Shown piece by piece: positions 18,344-27,151 of a stretch of DNA of 64,000 nt. This DNA is from an uncultured Lachnospiraceae bacterium (lineage in GTDB: Bacteria; Bacillota; Clostridia; Lachnospirales; Lachnospiraceae): positions 62,001-126,000 of the forward strand of contig CAJUSK010000008.1 in NCBI GenBank assembly GCA_910589075.1, written 5' to 3'. Every line of letters begins with the position of its first letter. Position 1 is the stretch's first letter. Under the pieces are notes generated by a model. It was not told where the DNA came from, did not search any database, and saw only the letters and a program-made list of their open reading frames with translations. Made by a program: the position numbers and the translations under genes.

Positions 18344-18432
18344 AAGTGATGCAACCAGAGTTGTATCAGGGCGTATGAAATTCTGGCAGGGATGGACACG
18401 AAAGTAAAGCATATGTTTCAGGTACTGCTTGC

Positions 18433-18478
18433 AAAAAGAACGCCAGTGGATCAGAGTTGGGCCATCGGCGTTCTTTTT
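18433..18478 (+). terminator. Bidirectional terminator between convergent genes
   Basis: AAAAAGAACGCC (18433-18444) and GGCGTTCTTTTT (18467-18478) form a perfect 12-bp stem with A- and T-tracts on both sides. It can end transcripts of the + strand gene at 16625 and the - strand GNAT gene at 18490. Confidence 0.85.
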
Positions 18479-18489
18479 GTATAGGTATT

Positions 18490-19047
18490 TCAGGGCAGAC
18501 GTTTTATGCAGGCGGCTTTTTCCTGCCCATAGACAGTTTTGTATACGCCAATATATTCGTCAAAAGTCAGAGATGTCTGATATGCCAGCAATTCCATGTC
18601 TGTGCCAAAGACGTTGGCATACAGGTTCAGTTCGGTCAGCTGGTTTTTCAGATAGAACCGTTTGCGTTTTATGCGCTGGGATTTGTTTGCCGATTCTGCC
18701 AGAGTGCTTTCAATTTCCAGAAAAAAGCGTTTCCCGTTAAAATGTGCGAAGAGTGCTTCCAGGGCCATTTTGCCATATCCTTTGCCTCGTTTTTCTCTGA
18801 CGATGGCGAAATAATCCAGAAGAACAAGGTCTTCTGCCTTCATTGTAATAGCCAGTCCGCAGAAGTCACCATTTTCCTCCAGCGCGAAAATATCTGTCAG
18901 TCCCTGAGACTGCTTCTGGCAAATCAAAGAAAAGGGTTTTCTTTCACAGGCCGGGAAAGCTTCTGTATAAAGTGATTCTATTTTATGAATTCGTATGGCA
19001 TCGGTTGCATTTGTCAGTTGCATGAAATACTCCTTTTCAGGTGTCAT
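18490..19047 (-). CDS. GNAT-family N-acetyltransferase
   Basis: A 185-residue protein with the acetyl-CoA loop KRGKGYGKMALEALF (about residues 91-105). It starts with MTPEKEYFMQL and has an N-terminal RIHKIESLYTEAFP segment typical of GNAT enzymes. The substrate is unknown. It is one of few - strand genes, is transcribed from a TTGACT/TATACT promoter, and converges on the upstream gene across a shared terminator. Confidence 0.85.
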   Translation of the reverse strand: MTPEKEYFMQLTNATDAIRIHKIESLYTEAFPACERKPFSLICQKQSQGLTDIFALEENGDFCGLAITMKAEDLVLLDYFAIVREKRGKGYGKMALEALFAHFNGKRFFLEIESTLAESANKSQRIKRKRFYLKNQLTELNLYANVFGTDMELLAYQTSLTFDEYIGVYKTVYGQEKAACIKRLP

Positions 19048-19110
19048 GGAGATGGATCACAGGAACAAATTTGCTGAACTATGCAAATAAAGTCTGTCCG
19101 GTTTATATTC

Positions 19111-19138
19111 AGTATATCGGGGATTTTTTGGAAGTCAA
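19111..19138 (-). promoter_or_regulatory. Promoter of the - strand GNAT gene
   Basis: On the - strand, TTGACT (19138-19133), a 16-nt spacer and TATACT (19116-19111), about 64 bp before the ATG. Confidence 0.7.
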
Positions 19139-19211
19139 TACAGTTTTGACGATTTATAAAAACACAGGCGTATGAAATGCCGTCAGATTTGTCCCTTTTC
19201 CCTACATTGGC

Positions 19212-19240
19212 TTGAAACGGTGGAGGGAAAAATGTAAAAT
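19212..19240 (+). promoter_or_regulatory. Promoter of tadA
   Basis: TTGAAA (19212-19217), 17-nt spacer, TAAAAT (19235-19240). It is divergent from the GNAT promoter. Confidence 0.65.
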
Positions 19241-19315
19241 ACTGTATTATGAAGCCATATTTCAACAGAGAAAAAAGCAAACACAGCAATCCGGCTGTGA
19301 AGGAGAGTACAATGT

Positions 19316-19816
19316 ATGACAGAACATGAAAAATATATGAAAGAAGCAGTCAGGCAGGCAAAGAAAGCGGATGCGCTGGGAGAGGTGCCTATAGGCTGTG
19401 TTATTGTATATGAGGGGAAAATTATAGGGCGGGGATATAACCGCCGAAATACGGATAAAAGCACGCTGGCTCATGCAGAAATTACTGCTATTAAGAAGGC
19501 CAGCAAGGCAATGGGAGACTGGCGGCTGGAAGGGTGCGTTCTGTATGTGACACTGGAACCATGTCAAATGTGTGCCGGTGCCATTGTACAGGCGCGTATT
19601 CCCCAGGTTGTTATGGCATGCCGGAATCCTAAAGCCGGCTGTGGCGGTTCTGTTCTGAATATTTTGCAGGAGCCTGCCTTTAACCATCAAGTGGAGATTA
19701 CGGAAGGGATATTGGAAGAGGAATGCAGCACATTGTTGACTGATTTTTTCAGGCGTCTTCGTATCAGGAATAAAAAGGAAAAGGAAGAGAAGGTGCATGA
19801 GGGAAACAATAAATGA
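19316..19816 (+). CDS. tadA: tRNA-specific adenosine deaminase
   Basis: Converts A34 to inosine in tRNA-Arg(ACG). The 166-residue protein has the cytidine/deoxycytidylate deaminase zinc motifs HAEITAIKKA (His ligand and catalytic Glu) and PCQMCAGAI (two Cys ligands). The length and the GGCVLYVTLEP-like context fit TadA. AAGGAGAG precedes the ATG. The adjacent SRP RNA is a frequent neighbour of tadA in Firmicutes. Confidence 0.95.
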   Translation: MTEHEKYMKEAVRQAKKADALGEVPIGCVIVYEGKIIGRGYNRRNTDKSTLAHAEITAIKKASKAMGDWRLEGCVLYVTLEPCQMCAGAIVQARIPQVVMACRNPKAGCGGSVLNILQEPAFNHQVEITEGILEEECSTLLTDFFRRLRIRNKKEKEEKVHEGNNK

Positions 19817-19836
19817 GGAAAGAAACACATATAATA

Positions 19837-19865
19837 TTGACTTTATCCGTGAAACCGGATATACT
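19837..19865 (+). promoter_or_regulatory. Promoter of the SRP RNA
   Basis: TTGACT (19837-19842), 17-nt spacer, TATACT (19860-19865). The predicted start lies at the 5' end of the SRP RNA. Confidence 0.8.
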
Positions 19866-19870
19866 AAATA

Positions 19871-20138
19871 CGCCGTGCAGCCGGGGAAGTGGCGGGGCCC
19901 TGTACCTGAAATCCGCCATAGCAGGGGTGATGTTCTGACTGAGAGCTTTGACTGATATAGCTGCCCTTTATAAGTGGCATTGAAGTCCGGGTCTCACGCG
20001 ACGGGTATCTGTGAACCGTGTCAGGTTGGGAACAAAGCAGCACTAAGCAGAACCATCCGGGTGCCGTGAGGGTGCCTGGACGGAGTTAACTGTAAAGGTA
20101 ACGTGTGTTGGCCATTGTCCGAAGCAGAACGCACGGCT
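19871..20138 (+). ncRNA. ffs: Large (Gram-positive type) signal recognition particle RNA
   Basis: The ends pair (GCCGTGC at 19872-19878 with GCACGGC at 20131-20137). Helix 8 is recognisable as GTGTCAGG...AGCAGCAC around 20018-20046 with a GGAA tetraloop closed by TTG/CAA. The length of about 268 nt is that of SRP RNAs with an Alu domain in Bacilli and Clostridia. It has its own near-consensus promoter and an intrinsic terminator. The RNA binds Ffh for co-translational membrane targeting. Confidence 0.93.
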
Positions 20139-20153
20139 ATAAAAGAGTGATAG

Positions 20154-20190
20154 GGCGTCTTTTTGCTGAAATGCAAAAGGGCGCCTTTTT
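20154..20190 (+). terminator. Terminator of the SRP RNA
   Basis: A 13-bp stem (20154-20166 with 20173-20185, two G-U pairs, 6-nt loop) is followed by TTTTT. It lies 16 nt beyond the SRP RNA end. Confidence 0.88.
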
Positions 20191-20243
20191 GTAAATGGAG
20201 ATTTTAAAAACAGAGATGCTGCGGATTGGGGAGGAGTGGGGAC

Positions 20244-22043
20244 ATGCGGTCAAAACTGAGGATGCGGGAAAAAATATTGCTGGTCTGTCTGTGCAGTACA
20301 CTGGCGGCATTAGTGATACAGACGGTGCTCTATCAGGGCGCCTCTTCTTCGCTGATTTATGAACAGGCAGAGAACGAGAGCTTCCATACACTGGAAAATA
20401 TGCAGAATGAGCTCAACTCTTTTTTCCGAAATATAGAAAGAGGCCTGATCAAAATTTATAATGACAAGGAGTTTATGCGGGATCTGGGAGGCAGCAGCGT
20501 GGAGGAGTTGCAGCACAAATATTACAGGCGGGCCTATGAGATGGCGGCGGAGAATTTCAGTACATCCGACAATGTGGTGGCTTTCTATGTATATACGGCG
20601 GAGCATGAACTGGTCAGTGCATACCGCAAGACAGTGACGCCAAAATATAATTATCCGCGGGATATTCATGAGTCACCCGGATACAACGGGGAGAAGGTCA
20701 GGGAATATGTGGCTTCTTCTGACAATGCCATGCTTGTCTCCAGCTATTATAATGAACACAGGGAAAGGAACATTGTCCGGTTTGTGGTGAAGATTTACAA
20801 TACCACCAATCTGGATGACCGGATCGGCTATCTTGTCTGTGACGTGGACAGCAAGGCGCTGGAAAAGATTATGAAGAAATATGTGGTCAATGACACCATG
20901 TATATCTGGCTGCAGCCCATGGGGGACCGACAGATTTATGCCATTGGCAATCCGGAAGCGGAAAGTGTGGATTATTATGAAAAGGTCAGCGCCTGTATTC
21001 GGGCGGGTGAAGCAGAAGAGATCGCGCATATTTCTGAAAAAAACAAGGTACTGTTTCAGGTATCCCAGCAAACATATAATATGAATGCCTATTCCATTAT
21101 GCCTCAGGAGATTCTGCGTCAGAACCAGGCGCTGCTTACCCGCAACCTGATACTGACGGCGGCAGCCATGATTGCGCTGATGACCGTTGCCATTTCTTAT
21201 ATTACGAAAAGCCTGACCAGACCGTTGGAACAGCTGACGGACACCATCACCCGGATACGATCCGGCAATACAGAACTGCGTGTGGCTTACCGGGCGGAAG
21301 ACGAAATCGGACGTCTGGGTAAGGAGTTCAATGAAATGCTGGACGAGATACAGCGCCTGATTGGCAGAGAATATGAGAGCCAGCTTCTTCTGAACCGGGC
21401 TGAATATAAGGCACTGCAGGCGCAGATCAATCCCCATTTTCTTTATAATACACTGGATACTATGAGCAGTATTTCCAGTATTCAGAATTGTGAGATTGTC
21501 AGCAGCTTATGCCAGTCACTGTCCGGCATATTCCGGTACAGTCTGGATATGAAGCATCCTTACTCCACGGTGGCAAAGGAGATTAACCATCTGAAAAACT
21601 ATATTTTTGTTATGAATGTGAGGATGCGGGAAGAGGTCAGATATAGTTTTCACATTGAGGACGGTGTGTTGCAGGATTCCATTCCCCGTATATCTTTGCA
21701 GCCTCTGGTGGAAAATGCCCTGAGCCATGGGCTGAAAAACAAACATGGAGAAAAATGTGTTCGTGTTGCGGCAGAAGAAAAGGAGGGACTTCTTCTGATT
21801 TCCGTTACGGATAACGGGGTGGGGACGGATGGCGCCGAACTGAACCGGAAGCTGCAGGAAAATGACAAAGATGTCATAGAATCCGGAAATTCCATTGGCA
21901 TTTATAATATCAATGCCCGCCTGAAAATGTTGTATGGACAGGATTACGGGTTGTATGTGGAGAGCGTTTATGGGGAAGGCACCTGTGTACGGCTGCGGAT
22001 TCCCCGCATGAAGGTGGAAGAGGTGGAGACATGGAACAGGTAA
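20244..22043 (+). CDS. YesM-type sensor histidine kinase
   Basis: A 599-residue membrane kinase. It has one membrane helix near the N-terminus (about 8-28), an extracellular sensor region, a second helix (about 296-320), a HAMP linker with GRLGKEFNEML, the His_kinase motif NPHFLYNTLDTM (His near residue 397), and an ATPase domain with NALSHG and DNGVGTDG. These kinases control nearby sugar transporters. I place the start at ATG 20244 with GAGGAG 7 nt upstream; an in-frame TTG at 20226 overlaps that site region. It overlaps the response regulator gene by 13 bp. Confidence 0.92.
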   Translation: MRSKLRMREKILLVCLCSTLAALVIQTVLYQGASSSLIYEQAENESFHTLENMQNELNSFFRNIERGLIKIYNDKEFMRDLGGSSVEELQHKYYRRAYEMAAENFSTSDNVVAFYVYTAEHELVSAYRKTVTPKYNYPRDIHESPGYNGEKVREYVASSDNAMLVSSYYNEHRERNIVRFVVKIYNTTNLDDRIGYLVCDVDSKALEKIMKKYVVNDTMYIWLQPMGDRQIYAIGNPEAESVDYYEKVSACIRAGEAEEIAHISEKNKVLFQVSQQTYNMNAYSIMPQEILRQNQALLTRNLILTAAAMIALMTVAISYITKSLTRPLEQLTDTITRIRSGNTELRVAYRAEDEIGRLGKEFNEMLDEIQRLIGREYESQLLLNRAEYKALQAQINPHFLYNTLDTMSSISSIQNCEIVSSLCQSLSGIFRYSLDMKHPYSTVAKEINHLKNYIFVMNVRMREEVRYSFHIEDGVLQDSIPRISLQPLVENALSHGLKNKHGEKCVRVAAEEKEGLLLISVTDNGVGTDGAELNRKLQENDKDVIESGNSIGIYNINARLKMLYGQDYGLYVESVYGEGTCVRLRIPRMKVEEVETWNR

Positions 22044-23617
22044 AGTACAGATTACTGATTGCGGATGATGAATACTGGACACGGGAAAAGATCAGATCCA
22101 TGATCAACTGGGAAGAATATCATATCACGTTTATGAAACCGGCGGAAGACGGGGAAGAGGTGCTGCAGAGAATGGAGGCAGAGGGGGCGGACATTTTGAT
22201 TACGGATATCAATATGCCATTTGTAAACGGTGTGGATCTGGTAAGAAGAGTAAAAGAAAGCTGGCCGGAAACTGTGGTCTTTGTAATCAGCGGATATGAC
22301 GATTTTCAGTATGTGAAGGATACCCTGATGGCCGGTGCCATCAATTATCTGCTCAAGCCCGTAAGCAAGATAGAACTGGTGCATGCTATTTCCAGGGCGC
22401 TGGAAATTATCGGCAGACAGGAGGCGGACCGACTGCAGATTATGAAAGCCGCCTCCCTGATTCAGGACCGGGAACTGAGTTTTCTGGTGGAAAAGCAGCA
22501 TACTTCCTATATGCCGGCTATGGTAATGGGGGATGGCGCCGGGATGGCGGGCTGCAGTGTGATGTTGATCAAGATTCATGAACTGCAAAGTTATATGGAA
22601 GATTTTCACTATGATATGAACCTGCTTTCCTGTCATATCAAACAGCGGATCAAAGAGATTACCGGTCTGGAAAATCTCCTGATCTTTAACCACATCTATC
22701 GCTCCAATGAATTTGTTATTGTAACAGAACTGGATCAGACCAGGCAGAAAAAAGCGGCACTGCGGATTCTGGAGCATTTCAGAGGAGATGGAAAAAGCCC
22801 GGTTACCATCGGAATCAGTGAGCATACCTATACTATGGAAAGCATCCATGGCGCTTATGTGCAGAGTGTGTCTGTTCTGATGACGAGACCTTTTAGCAGG
22901 GACAGCATGGTGATATTCTGTAACGAGGAGGAGACGAGCATCCGGAAGACAGTACAGAGCCGCATCAGCCAGGAGGCGGAAATGCAGATCAGGGCACTGC
23001 TTAAAAGCGGAAACAGCAGGGCATTAAAAGAGCTGACATTGGAAGGCATCGGCCTGGCACACTGCGCAGAACAGGGATGGGACTATCTGGAAGTAAAACA
23101 GACTGTTAAGCGGATTTCCAATTTGCTGCTGGACGACATCCTGCAAAAGGGACTGCCGGAACAGATACAGGAAATGGAAAACCTGGCGGAAATGGCGGAT
23201 AAGGTAGTGGATCGGCTGGATGGCAGACTGCTGGCAGATATTCTGACGGAACTGATCGACAGTGCGATGATACAGTTGCGCCAGGAACCCGGCGGCACTA
23301 TCCGGGATATTATCAGAGCTGCTGTGGCATACATAGATGAAAATTATTTTGAGGAATTGACCCTGGTGATGCTTGCCGACAGGTACGGTGTGGAAAGTTC
23401 CTATTTTTCCAGGATGTTTAAACAGGAGACAGGCAGGAATCTGATGATGTATATTGCAGAAAAAAGAGTGGGGAAGGCCAGAGAATATATGGAAGATAAA
23501 AATATCAACCTGACAGAGATTGCATTTCTGACAGGCTATGATGACTATACCTATTTCAGCCGGGTTTTTAAAAAGATTACGGGAAAGAGTCCCAGGGAGT
23601 ACAGGGGAGATCTCTGA
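22031..23617 (+). CDS. YesN-type response regulator with AraC-family DNA-binding domain
   Basis: The 528-residue protein has an N-terminal receiver domain (phospho-acceptor Asp in ILITDINMPFVNG, near residue 58; conserved Lys in LLKPVSK), a long central region, and a C-terminal AraC-type double helix-turn-helix (about 428-526) ending KKITGKSPREYRGDL. It is translationally coupled to the YesM kinase. It probably activates the downstream ABC transporter and alpha-galactosidase genes (inference from position). Confidence 0.93.
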   Translation: MEQVKYRLLIADDEYWTREKIRSMINWEEYHITFMKPAEDGEEVLQRMEAEGADILITDINMPFVNGVDLVRRVKESWPETVVFVISGYDDFQYVKDTLMAGAINYLLKPVSKIELVHAISRALEIIGRQEADRLQIMKAASLIQDRELSFLVEKQHTSYMPAMVMGDGAGMAGCSVMLIKIHELQSYMEDFHYDMNLLSCHIKQRIKEITGLENLLIFNHIYRSNEFVIVTELDQTRQKKAALRILEHFRGDGKSPVTIGISEHTYTMESIHGAYVQSVSVLMTRPFSRDSMVIFCNEEETSIRKTVQSRISQEAEMQIRALLKSGNSRALKELTLEGIGLAHCAEQGWDYLEVKQTVKRISNLLLDDILQKGLPEQIQEMENLAEMADKVVDRLDGRLLADILTELIDSAMIQLRQEPGGTIRDIIRAAVAYIDENYFEELTLVMLADRYGVESSYFSRMFKQETGRNLMMYIAEKRVGKAREYMEDKNINLTEIAFLTGYDDYTYFSRVFKKITGKSPREYRGDL

Positions 23618-23782
23618 GGACGGAGATGCAAATATTTTTTCAGAATCAGGCGGAAGCAGACGCGGGTGCTGTAATGCACAAAAAAGTACAACCCATTTCT
23701 ACAAATATGTCCTAGTTCCTGCTGCTGGAAACAGGGTAAACTGAATACAACATGAAAAAGCAGAAAGGAAAGGGAGAAGCAT

Positions 23783-25129
23783 ATGAAGAAAAAATTAATC
23801 AGCCTTATGTTAGGAACAACGATGGTTGTCAGCGCCCTGACAGGATGTGGCGGAGGCGGGGACGCTGCCGGAGGCAGTGCGCCGGCTGAGACACCTGCGC
23901 CGGCGGAAAACGGCGGAGAGACTGCCGATGCAACGGAAAATGCGGGCAGTGATGTATCGGAGCCGGTGACACTGACCGTACTGGCCGGACAGTCTACAAC
24001 GGATGCGGGTATTGAGGATATGATCGACGAAGCGCTGGCAGCGCAGTACCCCAATATCACATTGGAATGGGAATGTGTGGACTGGGGAAATGATTTTCAG
24101 CCTAAAATGCAGCAATATATGCAGTCCGGCCTGCCTGATATTATGATCGGCAAAGCACAGGATGTGGCGACATATGCACCACAGGGCATTCTCGGGGAGA
24201 TCGACGCCATGTATCTGGACAGAGGACTGGATGCTGCCAGGGAGAATGTGACGATAGACGGCAAAACCTACGGCCTTGTATACAATGCATTATACCAGGG
24301 GGTATATTACAATAAAACCATGTTTGCAGAAAACGGATGGGAAATTCCCAGGACACAGGAAGATTTGCAGGCGATTATTGATGACTGCAAGGCCAAAGGA
24401 ATTACCCCTTTTGCCAGCCATATGGTGGATACCTGGTCTATTGGTAACGTGACCATGCAGTTTATGATGAACGATGTATTCAATCATGATCCGGCGTGGG
24501 GAGATAAGTTCCGGGCGGGGGAAGTATCTTTCTCGGATGACCAGGCGGCGCAGACAGCATATCAGTACAATCAACTGATTTTTGACAATACTTATCCGGA
24601 GACTTTTTCCACGGAACAGACAGACTGCGATGCCAAGATGGTTCTGGGTGAAGCGGCAATGAAAGTATCCGGGTCCTGGTCCATTCAGAATTTCCTGGAT
24701 ATTGATGAAAGTTTTGATTTCGGAATTTTCCCCTTCCCGAACCAGACCGGTGATTCCAAACTGATCTTTGAACCGAATATTACAATTATGACCAGCGCGG
24801 ACAGTGAACATCAGGATGCAATCAACTGTGTATTGGATGTACTGACCGGAAATCAGGAACTGGCAGTGGAGATCTATGATTATACGAAGACAGCTTCCAT
24901 GCTCAAAGATGTGAGCCCGACCTTTACAAATCCCAGCCAGGCGGATATAGACAAATATGCGGCAGACGGTATGATCGTTGACGTAACACTGGGCAATAAC
25001 CAGCTTGTATGGGGCGGTTTCCAGGAAGAGAATGCCAAAGACATTGCGGCATGGCTCCAGGGAGATGCAAGTTTTGAAGATGCACTCAAGGCATCCGACG
25101 GAAGAGTGGGGACGAGCAGCGCAAACTGA
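23783..25129 (+). CDS. Extracellular sugar-binding lipoprotein (CUT1 ABC importer)
   Basis: The 448-residue protein begins with a lipoprotein signal peptide; the lipobox ends ALTGC with Cys22 as lipidation site. A Gly/Ala/Glu-rich linker (about 23-60) precedes the family 1 solute-binding domain (VTLTVLAGQSTTDAGIED...). It captures an oligosaccharide at the cell surface for the two permeases downstream. The alpha-galactosidase next door points to an alpha-galactoside such as raffinose or melibiose (inference). GGGAG precedes the ATG. Confidence 0.93.
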   Translation: MKKKLISLMLGTTMVVSALTGCGGGGDAAGGSAPAETPAPAENGGETADATENAGSDVSEPVTLTVLAGQSTTDAGIEDMIDEALAAQYPNITLEWECVDWGNDFQPKMQQYMQSGLPDIMIGKAQDVATYAPQGILGEIDAMYLDRGLDAARENVTIDGKTYGLVYNALYQGVYYNKTMFAENGWEIPRTQEDLQAIIDDCKAKGITPFASHMVDTWSIGNVTMQFMMNDVFNHDPAWGDKFRAGEVSFSDDQAAQTAYQYNQLIFDNTYPETFSTEQTDCDAKMVLGEAAMKVSGSWSIQNFLDIDESFDFGIFPFPNQTGDSKLIFEPNITIMTSADSEHQDAINCVLDVLTGNQELAVEIYDYTKTASMLKDVSPTFTNPSQADIDKYAADGMIVDVTLGNNQLVWGGFQEENAKDIAAWLQGDASFEDALKASDGRVGTSSAN

Positions 25130-25221
25130 TCCGGTTGAACGGGTGAGATGCTCCGCCACAGAGAACCGGTGTTGATCTGACAATGCCGCAGACAGCGGAG
25201 GCGCACAACCTCAAAGAAGAG

Positions 25222-25254
25222 AAAAGGGCTGCGGCAATCGCCGGCAGCCCTTTT
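25222..25254 (+). terminator. Terminator-like hairpin between binding protein and permeases
   Basis: An 11-bp stem AAAAGGGCTGC (25222-25232) with GCAGCCCTTTT (25244-25254), extended inward by GGC/GCC. Partial termination here would give more binding protein than permease, a common arrangement for such operons. Confidence 0.75.
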
Positions 25255-25378
25255 GTAGTAAACCCTGTACAGGAATGGTTTCGGCAGTTGCGCAGAACGG
25301 GTTTACTGTAATACAACAAAACACATGCAGAGCGGCGACCTGTATCGGATGGGGTGCGTATGCATGACTGGAGGTTAT

Positions 25379-26263
25379 ATGAAAAAACATAACACCATGG
25401 AAAAAAATATGGAGAAGCAATATCTGCTTCTGGTACTTCCCGGCCTGATCATTTTTACGATTGGCCTGATTATCCCGCTGCTTCTGGCATTCCGGTATTC
25501 CTTTACGAGCTGGGACGGTATGTCGGCGGAGAAACCTTTTGTGGGTTTGAAAAATTATTTGGATCTGCTACAGGATGCAGATTTCCGGTCTGCCTGGTGG
25601 TTTACACTGAAATTCACCATCGGTAATACCATCATCCAGAATGTGCTGGCCCTTTTGTTTGCGGTAGCTCTGGACAGCGGCATCAAGGCACAGAAAGTAT
25701 ATCGGACGGCATTTTTTGTGCCCTGCCTGATCAGTGCATTGATTGTGGGGTTTGTCTGGTTGAAAATGTTTTCCAACGTACTGCCGGCAGTGAATGACCT
25801 GTTGGGGACAAATTTCAATTTCCTGCTGTTCGGAGACGGAAAGACCGTGCTTTCCGGACTGCTGATTGCCAATAACTGGCAGTGGGTAGGTTACTGGATG
25901 CTGATTTATCTGGCAGGGCTGCAGTCCATACCGGGCGATCTGTATGAGGCTGCCAAGGTAGACGGTGCAGGGGCCTGGACACGGTTTAAAAATGTGACCA
26001 TTCCTATGCTGGCGCCGGCCATTACCATTTGCGTGGTGGGTATTACTACCGGTTCCCTGAAGGTGTATGACCTGCTTGTATCTTCCACTAAGGGAGGGCC
26101 GGGCCGGGCATCTACTTCCGTAATTTACCAGACGTATACCACGGCGATTAACGGCAGACAGTATGGATACGGATCGGCCATGTCCGTCTCTCTGGTCATC
26201 GTATTATTGCTGGTGGCACTGATCCAGGTAAAAGGACTCAAGAGTAAGGAGGTGCAGCAATAG
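25379..26263 (+). CDS. Sugar ABC transporter permease, MalF type
   Basis: A 294-residue inner-membrane protein with about six hydrophobic helices and the EAA loop YEAAKVDGAGAWTRFKNVTI (about residues 190-209), where the ATPase docks. I place the start at ATG 25379 with GGAGG just upstream. An in-frame ATG at 25325 would add a non-membrane, Cys-containing extension with no ribosome binding site. The gene is coupled to the next permease by a 1-bp overlap. Confidence 0.9.
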   Translation: MKKHNTMEKNMEKQYLLLVLPGLIIFTIGLIIPLLLAFRYSFTSWDGMSAEKPFVGLKNYLDLLQDADFRSAWWFTLKFTIGNTIIQNVLALLFAVALDSGIKAQKVYRTAFFVPCLISALIVGFVWLKMFSNVLPAVNDLLGTNFNFLLFGDGKTVLSGLLIANNWQWVGYWMLIYLAGLQSIPGDLYEAAKVDGAGAWTRFKNVTIPMLAPAITICVVGITTGSLKVYDLLVSSTKGGPGRASTSVIYQTYTTAINGRQYGYGSAMSVSLVIVLLLVALIQVKGLKSKEVQQ

Positions 26264-27132
26264 TGGCATGGAATAAAAAGAAACAGGCAGAAGACGTGCC
26301 GTATCAACGCTATACCAGAACGACTCTGCTGGTACAGGTGATTATGTCTGTACTGGCTGTGTTGTTTATCGCGCCGCTTCTGATGATTATCAATTACTCA
26401 TTTAAGACGAAAAAAGAGCTGTACCTGACCAGCCCGTTGTCTCTGCCTTCTTCCTTTCAGCTGGACAATTACAAAAAGGCTTTTGACAAGCTTGATCTGG
26501 CCACAACCTTTACCAATACCTTTTTGTATACCGCAGTAAGCGTTTTGATTCTTGCGCTGCTATGCGGGACGACTGCCTGGGCCATTGCCAGATGCCGGGC
26601 CAGATTTTTTAAATTCTGCTACATATATTTTATTGTAGGCATCTTAATACCCTATCAGGCATTATTTTTGCCCATCTATATCATTGGATATCGCCTGAAT
26701 CTGACCAATACCAGATATGGCATTATTTTTATGTATGTGGCAACCGGCATTTCCTTTGGGGTGTTTCTGATGAACAGCTTTATGTCCACTGTTCCCATAG
26801 AACTGGAGGAGGCAGCCAGAATTGACGGCTGTTCGGTGTTCCGGACTTACTTTACTGTGGTGATGCCACTGTTGAAACCAGCCATGGCTACGTTAATCAT
26901 TATGCAGGCTTTTCAGATCTGGAATGACTACCTGCTGGCCAGTCTGTATGTGAGCAAGAAGGATCTGAAAACTTTAACAGTGGCCATTCAGTCGCTTTTT
27001 TCAGCGCAGACCAGTGATTATACAACCGCCATGGCGGCCATTGTAATTTCCGTACTGCCCATTGCGATTCTGTTTATGAGCCTGCAGAAATATTTTATCA
27101 AGGGAATGACTGTAGGCGCGGTGAAAGGTTAG
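26263..27132 (+). CDS. Sugar ABC transporter permease, MalG type
   Basis: A 289-residue protein with six predicted helices and the EAA loop LEEAARIDGCSVFRTYFTVV (about residues 178-197). It starts at GTG 26263, overlapping the TAG of the preceding gene by one base, with AGGAGG 10 nt upstream. It forms the transmembrane channel with the MalF-type partner. No ATPase gene follows; MsmX encoded at 14.3 kb is the obvious candidate (inference). Confidence 0.92.
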   Translation: MAWNKKKQAEDVPYQRYTRTTLLVQVIMSVLAVLFIAPLLMIINYSFKTKKELYLTSPLSLPSSFQLDNYKKAFDKLDLATTFTNTFLYTAVSVLILALLCGTTAWAIARCRARFFKFCYIYFIVGILIPYQALFLPIYIIGYRLNLTNTRYGIIFMYVATGISFGVFLMNSFMSTVPIELEEAARIDGCSVFRTYFTVVMPLLKPAMATLIIMQAFQIWNDYLLASLYVSKKDLKTLTVAIQSLFSAQTSDYTTAMAAIVISVLPIAILFMSLQKYFIKGMTVGAVKG

Positions 27133-27151
27133 AGAAAGGACAGGGAATACT